Position numbers and translations under genes: made by a program. The notes beneath the pieces were generated by a model. It ran no database searches. It was not told the origin of the DNA and was given only the letters and a program-made list of their open reading frames with translations. DNA of 64,000 nt from Mycobacteriales bacterium (GTDB lineage Bacteria; Actinomycetota; Actinomycetes; Mycobacteriales; SCTD01), in assembly GCA_040902655.1 (NCBI GenBank), contig JBBDWV010000052.1, forward strand, positions 81,503 to 145,502, written 5' to 3'. Shown here piece by piece: positions 16,227-24,310 of this stretch; position 1 is the first letter of the stretch, and each line of letters opens with the position of its first letter.

Positions 16227-17974
16227 TGCGGCGCCGTCCGCACGTGCACGACGGCGACCTCGCCCGCGAGGGCCTTGGCCACGCCCTCACCGAGGGCGCC
16301 GGGCAGGTCGTCGGGCTCGCAGACCGGCCCCGTCGCCCAGCAGCCGTACGACCGGGCCAGCGCTGCCAGGTCGACAGCCGGGCCGGTCATGCGCATCCCG
16401 ATCCAGCTGTTGTCCGCCGCGCGGCCCCGGTGGCGTGCCACCTCCGCCTGGTGCGGCTCGTCGTTGTAGAAGCTGCTGTTGTCGTTCACCACCACCAGAG
16501 CCGGGATCTTGTAGTGGACGGCGGTCCAGAGCGCCCCGGGGGCCATGAGCAGATCGCCGTCACCCAGGATCCCGACCCCCAGCTGACCGCGGTCGCGAGC
16601 AGCCAGCGCCCCTCCGACCAGGGCCCCTGGCCCGTAACCGACCCCGCCCCCGCCGGAGTGACCGAGGTAGCTGCCGGCGCCCGGGAACTGCCAGACGCCC
16701 TCGGGCCAGGTGCGGGTGTTGCGCAGGCAGAGCAGGTGCTCGACGTCTTTGACCGCCCGCCAGGTCTCGGCGACGAGGCGAGAGGGGGCGATCGGCGTGC
16801 CGTCCCAGCGCTGCTCGACCGCGGCCCACTGCCGCGCGCGCAGCGCGGATACCCGGCGGCAGACGGCGTCACGGCGCCGGTCCGCCGCGGCGGGGTCGAG
16901 TCGCCTGCGGACCGCGGCGGTCAGCTGTGCCAGACCGAGGACAGGGTCGGCCAGCAGCTGCACGGTGCGGGGGACGGGCACGGCGAACGCATTGCTCCAG
17001 GACCGCAGGCCCAGGTCGCCGTGAGAGAGGTCGACCACCGCAGCGTCGGGCAGCGGCGCGGTGTCCCCGCGGCCACGACCCTTGCTCCGCAGCAGCCCAG
17101 GCAGGTCCACGACGTCGACCGCGAGGACCACGTCCGCCTCATGCAGCAGGTCGACGTCGCCGGTGGCGTTCTGGCGGTGGGCGGTCGGGAAGGCGACGTT
17201 GTTGCGGTCGTCGCGATAGGCCGCGCCGAGCAGCTCGACGAGCGCGACGAGCGGGGCCGTCGCCCGGGTGTCCAGGCCGATCCGCCCGGCGATGACGACC
17301 GGGCACTCAGCCGCGACGAGCAGCTCTGCGGCGCGGTCGACCTCCGACTGGAGCGCCGCAACCGGCGGTGCGGGAGCGTGCAGGGCCAGGTCCGGCAGCG
17401 GGACCGGACCGGCCAGCTCTTCCTCCTGCACGCCGGCGTCGAGCGAGACGTAGGCGGGTCCTCGCGGCGCGGACAGGGCCCGCTGCCGGGCCCGCGTGAC
17501 GTCCGCCACCGAGGCCGCAGCGGTCGCGGGTTCGGCGTCCCACACGACGAAGTCGCGGACCAGCTGGGCCTGGGTCGTGGCCGAGTGGATCCAGTCGATG
17601 GGCCGACGCTGCGCGGGGTCCATCGGGCCGCTGCCGCCCAGGACCAGCAGCGGCGTGCGGTCGCAGAAGGCGTCGTAGACGGCCATCGAGGCGTGCATCA
17701 ACCCGACGAGGTCGTGTACTGCCGCAACGCCCAACCCGCCGGTCGCCTTGGCGTACCCGTGTGCCAGGGAGACCGCGATCTCCTCGTGCAGGCACAGCAG
17801 CAGCTGCGGGCTGCGGTTGCCGCCGTGGTTGACCAGCGAGTCGTGCAGGCCGCGGAAGCTCGAGCCCGGGTTGAGCGGGACGTAGGCGATCTCCATGGAC
17901 CGCAGCAGGTCGACCACGGCGTCACTGCCGTAGGTGGCGGACGGTCCGCCCGGTACGGGCAGCTCGACGCTCAC
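16223..17974 (-). CDS. ThDP-dependent acetolactate synthase-like enzyme (copy 3)
   Basis: A 583-residue ThDP enzyme closely related to the one at 57: both have LNPGSSFRGLHDSLVN, LCLHEEIAVS and PIDWIHSATTQAQLVRD. The diphosphate motif is LGDGDLLMAPGALW followed by VVNDN. The GTG start at 17974 overlaps the stop of the AAA+ ATPase gene by GTGA, and its own stop overlaps the hydrolase gene, so AAA+, ThDP enzyme and hydrolase are likely translated as a coupled unit. The reading frame stays open upstream into the ATPase gene, but that is a shadow in another frame and not a fusion. Probable function: decarboxylation or carboligation of a 2-oxo acid. Confidence 0.9.
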   Translation of the reverse strand: MSVELPVPGGPSATYGSDAVVDLLRSMEIAYVPLNPGSSFRGLHDSLVNHGGNRSPQLLLCLHEEIAVSLAHGYAKATGGLGVAAVHDLVGLMHASMAVYDAFCDRTPLLVLGGSGPMDPAQRRPIDWIHSATTQAQLVRDFVVWDAEPATAAASVADVTRARQRALSAPRGPAYVSLDAGVQEEELAGPVPLPDLALHAPAPPVAALQSEVDRAAELLVAAECPVVIAGRIGLDTRATAPLVALVELLGAAYRDDRNNVAFPTAHRQNATGDVDLLHEADVVLAVDVVDLPGLLRSKGRGRGDTAPLPDAAVVDLSHGDLGLRSWSNAFAVPVPRTVQLLADPVLGLAQLTAAVRRRLDPAAADRRRDAVCRRVSALRARQWAAVEQRWDGTPIAPSRLVAETWRAVKDVEHLLCLRNTRTWPEGVWQFPGAGSYLGHSGGGGVGYGPGALVGGALAARDRGQLGVGILGDGDLLMAPGALWTAVHYKIPALVVVNDNSSFYNDEPHQAEVARHRGRAADNSWIGMRMTGPAVDLAALARSYGCWATGPVCEPDDLPGALGEGVAKALAGEVAVVHVRTAPQ

Positions 17975-18813
17975 GACCCGGACCCGACCGCCGCGTGCAG
18001 GTCCTCGGCCAAGAGCAGACTCGGGTCGAGCGCCACCTCGCGTCGCTGCGCCAGGGCCGCGAGCACCAGCTTGCGGACCCGGCGCCCGTCCCAGCCCGTG
18101 CAGCGTTCGGCCAGCGCGGCGTGCAGCGCGTCGTCCTCGGCCAGCGGCTTGATGTCCGGCCAGATCCCGGCCAGCTCGCGCAGCGACGCGGCGACGATGG
18201 CCGCGACGGTTGCGGCGTCCGGGAGCGGGACGTGCAGGACGAGGTCGGCGCGCGAGAGGAACGCCTCGTCGATGGCCTGCGGGAAGTTCGTCGTCGTCAC
18301 GAACAGCACCCCCGGGTGGGACTGCGCGACCGCGTCGATGCCGGCCAGGAGCGCGTCGGTGGCGCGATGGACGTCGACGGGGTTGGTTTCGAAGGAGGCG
18401 ACCGAGCGGCGCACGGCCAGCGACTCGACCTCGTCGATGAGGACGACGGTGTGTGGCCGGCGGGCAGCGAGCTCGGGGACCGTGTCGTACAGCAGCCTGG
18501 TGATGGCCCGCTGGCTCTCGCCGAGCATCTCGCTCGGGAACGCGTGCGGGTCCACCTCTACATAGGTGGTCGCACCCTGGGGTGCCAACGCGCGCGCCGC
18601 CGCCTGGGCCAACCCGCGGGCCAGCGTCGTCTTGCCGGTCCCCGGAGGACCGGCAAGCACGATCAACCCGTGGGGAAGGCCCGGCAGCGTGGCCAGGCGG
18701 TGGCCGTGCCGCATGGTGAGCAGCGCGGTCGACAGCAGCCGCTCCTTGGTGCCGGGTGGCACCAGGATGTGGTCCCACGGGCCGTCGTGGTGATCCGAGG
18801 GCAGGGCGTGCAT
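17971..18813 (-). CDS. TRIP13/Pch2-like AAA+ ATPase
   Basis: A single-domain AAA+ ATPase of about 280 residues. It has Walker A GPPGTGKTTLA (about residues 55-65), Walker B VVLIDEVESL (about 123-132), sensor 1 LFVTTTNF, an arginine-finger-type block AFLSRADLVLHVPLP and sensor 2 GWDGRRVRKL. The combination IDEVESL, TTTNF and GR-VRKL is typical of the TRIP13/Pch2 group, which remodels partner proteins by pulling on their N-termini. No HORMA-domain gene or nucleotidyltransferase is nearby, so a CBASS role is not supported. The neighbours are a bicupin upstream and a ThDP enzyme downstream, which suggests a remodelling or reactivating role for one of them. The start is uncertain: ATG 18813, or GTGs slightly upstream. 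Confidence 0.8.
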   Translation of the reverse strand: MHALPSDHHDGPWDHILVPPGTKERLLSTALLTMRHGHRLATLPGLPHGLIVLAGPPGTGKTTLARGLAQAAARALAPQGATTYVEVDPHAFPSEMLGESQRAITRLLYDTVPELAARRPHTVVLIDEVESLAVRRSVASFETNPVDVHRATDALLAGIDAVAQSHPGVLFVTTTNFPQAIDEAFLSRADLVLHVPLPDAATVAAIVAASLRELAGIWPDIKPLAEDDALHAALAERCTGWDGRRVRKLVLAALAQRREVALDPSLLLAEDLHAAVGSGS

Positions 18814-18853
18814 GGAGAGCACGCCCTGCGGCAGGGCGCTGGACCGCACCGGC

Positions 18854-19921
18854 TCAGGGCCAGGTGGGGCGCTCGACGGCCGGCCAGTCGACCGTCGACG
18901 GGTCACCAGCCTGGGCATCGCGGATCTCGTCCGACGGCTCTTCGAACAGCACCATCGGATCCATCAGCACCCGCATGGTCTCGAGCAGGCTGTCGAACAT
19001 GTGGATCCGGACCACCTTGGCGGTCTTGTCCGGGTCGTCGTTGAAGTGCTGGTGCCACAGGAAGTGGTCGACGACGATGATGTCGCCCTTCTCCCACGGG
19101 TGGTTCTCGCCCTTGTCCGGCTCGGTGCCGAGAAAGCTGTGCCCGCGTCCCTCGACGACGTAGAGCCAGGCCTCACCCGGGTGCCGGTGCATCGACTGGC
19201 CCCGGCCGGGACCGATCTCGAACATCGCCATGGTGATGCCGGACGCCTGGTAGCCGATGGCCTTGTCCAGCAGGAACGTCGTGCGCGTGCCGCGCGGGGT
19301 CGGCAGCAGCTCGAGGGAGTCCCAGCTGGTGTGCAGCCGGCCGGAGCGGCGGGCGTCCTGGTCTCGGGCCAGTCGACGCACGCGACGGGCGTAGGGGTCG
19401 TCGCCGTCGATGGCCGGCGCGTACGGCGGGCGCGGCGCGAGCTCTGCCGCCGGGGTCTGCCCGGCGTCCTCGAGGAAGGCCATGCCCATCGTCTCCAGCA
19501 GCGGCTCGCTGGAGAAGCTCAGGAAGCGGCCCGTCTCGCTGCCCTCGTTGCCGTGCCGGTGCCAGGCCCAGGCCGGCAGGTGCAGGGAGTCGCCGGGCCC
19601 CCACTCGATGCGCTCTCCGTCGATCTCGGTCCAGCCCCAGCCGGCGACGACGAACAGCATCGCGTCCCAGGAGTGGCGGTGGACGGTGGAGGTGGCGCCG
19701 GGGTTGATCTCGTGCACGAGGGCGTCCATCGAGCGGGTGGGCCGGTCGCCGTCGGCGCCGACGTAGACGCCGCGGCGCATACCCCGCGCCGTGTCCTGCA
19801 TCTCGACATCGGCCAGGCGCACCACCGTGTTGCGGTACTGCCGCCACTGCTCGAGGAAGTCGGCGCGGCGCTTCTTCTGCACGTGGTAGTGCGTGACCGC
19901 AGTGGTCGTCTTGTTCGGCAT
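18854..19921 (-). CDS. Bicupin protein, gentisate-dioxygenase-like (bicupin 1)
   Basis: A 355-residue protein with two cupin barrels. The N-terminal barrel has TVHRHSWDAMLFVVAG and AWHRHGNEG; the C-terminal barrel has MHRHPGEAWLYVVEGRGHS and LWHQHFND. Both barrels therefore keep metal-type histidines. This layout is that of gentisate and 1-hydroxy-2-naphthoate 1,2-dioxygenases, which use Fe(II) to open aromatic rings, but sequence alone does not prove dioxygenase activity. It begins one base after the TctC-like gene stop and precedes the AAA+ ATPase by 40 bases. Distant paralogues are at 24311 and 39380. Confidence 0.83.
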   Translation of the reverse strand: MPNKTTTAVTHYHVQKKRRADFLEQWRQYRNTVVRLADVEMQDTARGMRRGVYVGADGDRPTRSMDALVHEINPGATSTVHRHSWDAMLFVVAGWGWTEIDGERIEWGPGDSLHLPAWAWHRHGNEGSETGRFLSFSSEPLLETMGMAFLEDAGQTPAAELAPRPPYAPAIDGDDPYARRVRRLARDQDARRSGRLHTSWDSLELLPTPRGTRTTFLLDKAIGYQASGITMAMFEIGPGRGQSMHRHPGEAWLYVVEGRGHSFLGTEPDKGENHPWEKGDIIVVDHFLWHQHFNDDPDKTAKVVRIHMFDSLLETMRVLMDPMVLFEEPSDEIRDAQAGDPSTVDWPAVERPTWP

Positions 19922-19922
19922 G

Positions 19923-20969
19923 TCAGTAGCTCTCCGTGACGAGGGCGGTGAATTCCTCCGGCGACTGGAGGACGTCCTGGATGAGTTGCGCGGTCTCTTC
20001 GCCGCTGAGTGGGTCCAGCGGGCGCTTCTGCTCCTCCAGCTCGGCCAGCAGGTCGTCCTGCTCGACCGCGCACTGGAAGCCCTCGCGCAGCGCCGTCAAC
20101 CGGGCGTCGTCCATCTCCGGCGACGCCATCAGCGCTCGGCCGGTCTGTCCCATCGCCACCAGGCTGTCGATGATCGCCTTGGCGTCCTCGCCCGGATCGG
20201 TGTCGTAGATCGTGGGCGTGTCCGGCAGCAGCGGGTCCGGCTCCTCGTCGATGGTGACGATCGGCCGCACGTCGCCGGACTCGATGGCGCCGAGCTGGCT
20301 GTCGACGGGCAGTGCATGAGCGTCGGCGTCGCCGGCGATGACGGCGGTGCGTGCCTCGGAGGAGCCGGCGAAGCCGGTGATGATCTCGTACGGGAAGTCG
20401 TAGGCCTGGGCAACGATGTTCGGCGCGATGTAGTCGTTGGCCCCTTCGCCCTGGGCGACGAAGCGGATCGGCGAGGAGGCGTCGACCATGTCCTGGAAGC
20501 TCTTGATGGGGCTGTTAGCGCCCACCACGATGACGTTGGGCGGCGAGGAGACCCGGCCGATCCAGGACAGGTCGTTGAGGTCGAAGTTGGCCCCCTCCGC
20601 GCCGGCGAGCTGTGCTGAGACCAGCCCGGCGGTGTTGACGATCTGGATCCGGTCCGCGTCGGTTGGCGCGGCGGCCGTCTTGTTGGTGGCCAGCAGGCCG
20701 CCGGCACCCGGCTCGTTCTTGACCACGATGGTGGCGCCGAGGCACTGCTCGAGGTAGGGAGCCATCGCGCGGGCGTAGGCGTCGTAACCGCCGCCGGGCT
20801 CGTACGGCACGACCAGGTCCAGGGCCACGCCGTCGAACACCGCCTCGTCAGCAGCGCCCCCAGCCGGTGCGGCGGTGTCGCTGCCGCCTTCGTCAGATCC
20901 GCAGGCGACCAAACCTGCCAGCGCGGCTGCCAGCACCACTCGGTGCGCGATGCGCGGGGGCCTGGGCAT
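19923..20969 (-). CDS. TctC/Bug-family tripartite tricarboxylate binding lipoprotein
   Basis: A secreted protein of 348 residues with lipoprotein signal (VVLAAALAGLVACGSDEGG, lipobox LVAC near residue 23). The mature protein follows the Bug/TctC pattern: LDLVVPYEPGGGYDAYARAM, GATIVVKNEPGAGG and later FVAQGEGANDYIAPNIVAQ. Bug proteins capture carboxylates for TctAB permeases or act as sensors. No TctA or TctB gene is in the window. The ATG at 20969 has GAAAGGG upstream. It is the first gene of the five-gene minus-strand operon down to 15567, with an operator-like motif 32 bases upstream of the start. Confidence 0.85.
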   Translation of the reverse strand: MPRPPRIAHRVVLAAALAGLVACGSDEGGSDTAAPAGGAADEAVFDGVALDLVVPYEPGGGYDAYARAMAPYLEQCLGATIVVKNEPGAGGLLATNKTAAAPTDADRIQIVNTAGLVSAQLAGAEGANFDLNDLSWIGRVSSPPNVIVVGANSPIKSFQDMVDASSPIRFVAQGEGANDYIAPNIVAQAYDFPYEIITGFAGSSEARTAVIAGDADAHALPVDSQLGAIESGDVRPIVTIDEEPDPLLPDTPTIYDTDPGEDAKAIIDSLVAMGQTGRALMASPEMDDARLTALREGFQCAVEQDDLLAELEEQKRPLDPLSGEETAQLIQDVLQSPEEFTALVTESY

Positions 20970-21000
20970 CACTGGGCGCGCCCTTTCGACGTAGGCATAA

Positions 21001-21011
21001 TGGTCAGTCCA
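21001..21011 (-). promoter_or_regulatory. Putative operator, site 4 (TGGACTGACCA on minus strand)
   Basis: On the minus strand TGGACTGACCA, one base away from TGGTNNNACCA. It lies just upstream of the TctC-like gene and would suit control of the five-gene operon. It shares the 200-base divergent gap with site 5. Confidence 0.42.
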
Positions 21012-21104
21012 AAGAACCACAGTCGTGGTCAGGTGGCAAGGCCCCCAGGACGACTTGCTGCCTCGGCGCGACGGAGCAGGTTCATCACTCGCGCAAGGAA
21101 CCTA

Positions 21105-21115
21105 AGGTCTGACCA
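21105..21115 (+). promoter_or_regulatory. Putative operator, site 5 (AGGTCTGACCA)
   Basis: AGGTCTGACCA, differing from the dyad consensus only in the first base, 55 bases before the MFS start at 21170. Two such sites in one divergent gap argue for a real regulatory element. Confidence 0.45.
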
Positions 21116-21169
21116 TGGGCACTTCTTCGACCGTCTCGGGGTGACCACGGCCCGCGGCCGACGAGGCCG

Positions 21170-22351
21170 ATGAACGCGCCGCCACCCGTCACGCTGCGCT
21201 CGGTCGCTCCGTCGGTCTACCTGCCCTCGCTGCTGTACGGCATCGGCCAGGGCGCCATCGCCCCGGTGATCGCCCTGTCCGCGCTCGAGCTCGGAGCCAG
21301 CGTCGGGGTCGCCAGTCTGGTGGTCGGGGCCGTCGGTCTGGGCCAGCTGCTGGCCGACGTCCCGGCCGGTTCGCTGACGATGCGGGTGGGGGAGCGCCGC
21401 GCCATGATGGCGGCGACCGCGTTGGTCGGAGTCGCGCTGGCTGTCTGCCTGCTCGCCACCTCGGTGTGGGTGCTCGGGGTGGCCATCGGCCTGACCGGGG
21501 CCGCCGGGGCGGTCTGGCACCTGGCCCGCCAGGCCTACCTCACGGAGGCGGTGCCGGGACACCTGCGGGCGAGGGCGCTGTCGACCCTGGGGGGCGTACA
21601 GCGGATCGGCAACTTCCTCGGCCCGTTCATCGGTGCCGCTGCGGTGAGCTGGGGCGGCACCGACGGTGCCTATGGCGTGCACCTGGTGGCCGCCGTGGCC
21701 AGCGCCGGCCTGCTGATGCTGCTCCCGGACGTCACCGGACGGGGCGGCCACGGCAGCTCCGGCGGGGGGACCACGGTCCGTAGCGTCGTCCGCAGCCACG
21801 GCCATGTGCTGCGCACCCTCGGCGTCGGCACCCTGCTGCTGGGCGTCGTGCGGGCCGGTCGGCTCGCGGTGATCCCGCTGTGGGGTGAGCAGATCGGCCT
21901 GAGTGCCGCAACGATCGCCCTGGTCTTCGGCGCGTCCAGTGGTGTGGACATGCTGCTGTTCTACCCGGCAGGCAAGGTCATGGACCGGTACGGCCGGGTC
22001 TGGATGGCCGTCCCCTGCATGCTGCTGATGGGGACCGGCGTCCTGCTGGTGCCCCTGACCACGAGCGCGCTGGGTCTTGGGCTGGCCGCAGCCGTGATGG
22101 GGCTGGGCAACGGCATGGGCAGCGGCGTGGGGATGGTGCTCGGTGCCGACGCCTCGCCGCGTGAGGGTCGGGCGGCTTTCCTGGGCGTGTGGCGGTTGTG
22201 CGTGGACACCGGCAGCGGTACCGGACCGCTCGTACTCGGCGCGGTCACGGCCGTGGCCGGTCTGACCTCCGGCGTGCTGGTCGTCGGCGGGCTCGGGCTG
22301 CTGGGCGCGGCCGCGATGCACCGGTGGGTGCCGCGCGGTCCGGTGCCCTGA
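21170..22351 (+). CDS. MFS transporter (intact copy of duplicated facilitator)
   Basis: A 393-residue major facilitator permease with even spacing of hydrophobic segments. Characteristic sequence includes SLTMRVGERRAMMAATALVG in the first cytoplasmic loop and GNGMGSGVGMVLGADASPREGR in the second half. It resembles the TCR/Tet-like drug or metabolite transporter group, but the substrate is unknown. GAGG precedes the ATG by a few bases. Its last 38 codons are duplicated as a remnant at 37529-37642. Downstream on the other strand lies a decayed EutA-like fragment, so this locus and the one at 37.5-39.3 kb derive from one convergent pair. Confidence 0.85.
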   Translation: MNAPPPVTLRSVAPSVYLPSLLYGIGQGAIAPVIALSALELGASVGVASLVVGAVGLGQLLADVPAGSLTMRVGERRAMMAATALVGVALAVCLLATSVWVLGVAIGLTGAAGAVWHLARQAYLTEAVPGHLRARALSTLGGVQRIGNFLGPFIGAAAVSWGGTDGAYGVHLVAAVASAGLLMLLPDVTGRGGHGSSGGGTTVRSVVRSHGHVLRTLGVGTLLLGVVRAGRLAVIPLWGEQIGLSAATIALVFGASSGVDMLLFYPAGKVMDRYGRVWMAVPCMLLMGTGVLLVPLTTSALGLGLAAAVMGLGNGMGSGVGMVLGADASPREGRAAFLGVWRLCVDTGSGTGPLVLGAVTAVAGLTSGVLVVGGLGLLGAAAMHRWVPRGPVP

Positions 22352-22421
22352 CCCCCGGGGTGGTGCCCGGTGCGATCTCGCGCACAAGGGCGTCCCCCGC
22401 GCGGCAGCTGCTGCGACACGC

Positions 22422-22640
22422 TCAGGGCCACCGTCCGGATGCCGGTCCTGGTTGAACACCGGCGACTTGATGGGCCAGGGTCCGTGGGGGACGGCCGGCG
22501 CACGCGGCCGAGGGGTCGATGTAGTCGACGTCGCGGGCTCAGTCCGTCCACAACCATCAGCTCGCGGATGATGCCTAGCTTGTTCACGCAGAAGGCGGCT
22601 CGGTCAGGGGCGAGGTACAGCAACGCCGTCTTCCGCGCCT
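22422..22640 (-). pseudogene. Decayed 3' end of a EutA-like gene
   Basis: On the minus strand this stretch aligns base for base, with small insertions and deletions, with the last third of the intact EutA-like gene at 37698-37930. Shared words include GGCCACCGTC, GACTTGATGG, GTCGATGTAGTCGA and CTCAGTCCGTCCAC. The frame is broken several times and no upstream part remains. The similarity reaches back to the MFS stop, so the spacer was duplicated too. The rest of the gap to 22781 shows no recognisable gene or clear promoter. Confidence 0.85.
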
Positions 22641-22781
22641 CCGGGCCCGTCGCTCACATGTCCGGCAGGCGCGCTCGACGCGCGCACTTTTGGTGAAGTC
22701 AACGCGCTCTGTGGACGACGTCACACTGCGCCCGTTAAGGTCCAATGATTCTACCCCGCTCTGCCCGCTTCCGGAGGTCGC

Positions 22782-24281
22782 GTGCACAACGACCACGACC
22801 ACGACCACTGGCACAGGTCCGGCCCGGCCGGAGAGTCGGACCGCACCTTCCTGGACGTGGAGGGTCTCGAGCAGTACACGCTCACCTCGGTGGGCGTCGA
22901 CATCGGCTCATCGACCTCGCAGGTCATGGTCGCCGGCCTGACCATTCGGCGCCGCGGAAGTGACCTGTCGACCGAGTTCGAGGTCACCGAGCGCGAGATC
23001 CGCTACGTCAGTCCACCGCTGCTGACGCCGTACTCCTGCGGCACGAGGATGGATGTCTCCCTTCTGGAGCAATTCGTCCGGGAGTCGTACGCGCAAGCCG
23101 GTCTCGTGCCGGAGCGCGTGGACACGGGTGTGGTCGTCGTCACGGGTGAGGCGCTGAACAAGGAGAATGCAGCGGAGATCGCCGCTCTCGCCTCCAGTTG
23201 GTCGGGGGACTTCATCTGCGTCTCGGCCGGTGCGAACCACGAGGCGGTCCTTGCTGCACACGGCTCGGGGTCGGTGGCGCTCTCCGAGCGGGAGAACTGC
23301 ACGGTCCTGAACGTCGACATTGGTGGTGGGACGACGAAGGTCTGCCTCATCGACCGCGGGCGGATCGTCTACCGGGAGGCCTTCAGCGTCGGTGCCCGCC
23401 TCGTCGCCTGGGAGCCGGACGGCCGGATCGCCAGGCTGGAGGCCCCGGCTCACGTGTTCGCGGCCCAAACCGGAGACGCGCTCCAGCTCGGCGGCACCAT
23501 CGGCCCGGGTGAGATCGACCGGTTGGCCGAACTCATGGCGCAGGTGGTCCTCGACGCGATCGTCCCAGGCCCGGTTGCCGGGCTCCGCCGTGACCTCATG
23601 GTCACCCACGCTGCGGATGCGGCGGCGGCGGAACGACCGGCTTTCGACCGGATAGTTTTCTCGGGCGGCGTCTCGGAGTACGTCAACCGCGACGAGGTGG
23701 AGTCCTACGGGGACTTCGGACCCGCGCTCGGCGGGCACATCCGGCGTTGCCTGTATCAGGCCGGTCTCGCTGAGTTCGTCACGCGCGCCGAGCACGGCAT
23801 CCGGGCCACGGTCATCGGTGCGAGCCAGTTCTCGGTCCAGGCAAGTGGCCAGACCTGCTACATCTCCGCGGACCACCTGCTCCCGGTAAGGAGCCTGCCC
23901 GTCGCGCACGTCGAATTTTCTCCCGGAGCGGACCCGGAGGAGGCGATCCGGGTCGCGCTGCGCGGACGCGATCGGTCCGACCTGAGTGATCCACTCGCGC
24001 TGGCAGTGTCCTTCCAGGGCCGGCGGAACTACCCGGCGCTGCGCCGCTACGCGGAGGCGCTGGTACTCGTGGCGGCGGGTTCGGCCCTCTACCTGGTCCT
24101 CCGGGACGACCTGGCCCAGGCCCTTGGTCGCCTGATGGTCGCCGAGCTGGCCCATCCCGGACCGGTCGTCGTCGTCGACGGGATCACCGTCGGCGATCTG
24201 GACTACCTGGACATCGGCCGCCCCATGGGGGCGACCCGCTCGATCCCGGTCACGATCAAGTCCCTTGCCTTCCCCCGATGA
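22782..24281 (+). CDS. EutA-like ASKHA-fold protein with His-rich N-terminus (copy 1)
   Basis: A 499-residue member of the EutA family (ethanolamine ammonia-lyase reactivase) in the actin/Hsp70 ATPase superfamily. Phosphate 1 motif is VGVDIGSSTSQVMV (about residues 37-50), phosphate 2 is LNVDIGGGTTKVCLID (about 175-190) and the adenosine region is FSGGVSEY. EutA releases damaged cobalamin from its lyase using ATP, but no EutB/EutC or other B12 enzyme is in the window. The N-terminus carries a run of alternating His and Asp (HNDHDHDHWH), a likely metal-binding tail. GTG start with CCGGAGG upstream. The stop overlaps a bicupin frame; the same pairing occurs at 37698-40513. The target may thus be the bicupin. 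Confidence 0.82.
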   Translation: MHNDHDHDHWHRSGPAGESDRTFLDVEGLEQYTLTSVGVDIGSSTSQVMVAGLTIRRRGSDLSTEFEVTEREIRYVSPPLLTPYSCGTRMDVSLLEQFVRESYAQAGLVPERVDTGVVVVTGEALNKENAAEIAALASSWSGDFICVSAGANHEAVLAAHGSGSVALSERENCTVLNVDIGGGTTKVCLIDRGRIVYREAFSVGARLVAWEPDGRIARLEAPAHVFAAQTGDALQLGGTIGPGEIDRLAELMAQVVLDAIVPGPVAGLRRDLMVTHAADAAAAERPAFDRIVFSGGVSEYVNRDEVESYGDFGPALGGHIRRCLYQAGLAEFVTRAEHGIRATVIGASQFSVQASGQTCYISADHLLPVRSLPVAHVEFSPGADPEEAIRVALRGRDRSDLSDPLALAVSFQGRRNYPALRRYAEALVLVAAGSALYLVLRDDLAQALGRLMVAELAHPGPVVVVDGITVGDLDYLDIGRPMGATRSIPVTIKSLAFPR

Positions 24282-24310
24282 ACCCGAAGACCGCCCTGCC
24301 GAGGAGTGAC

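Noticed and set aside
16223-18778. One open frame joining the AAA+ region and the ThDP enzyme
   Set aside because: The upstream part is not in the frame of the AAA+ protein, which has its own stop at 17971; the two proteins overlap by GTGA and are not fused.
17971-18813. CBASS-like defence system based on the TRIP13-like ATPase
   Set aside because: No HORMA-domain, CD-NTase or effector gene lies within the window near it; neighbours are metabolic.
21115-21173. Short frames (MGTSSTVSG and a GTG frame ending in an ATGA overlap) ahead of the MFS gene at 21170
   Set aside because: No ribosome sites and the first overlaps the operator-like motif; the MFS start has its own GAGG.
22738-22760. GGTCCAATGATTCTACC upstream of EutA-like copy 1 as another operator
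   Set aside because: It does not fit the TGGTNNNACCA spacing or the second half-site.
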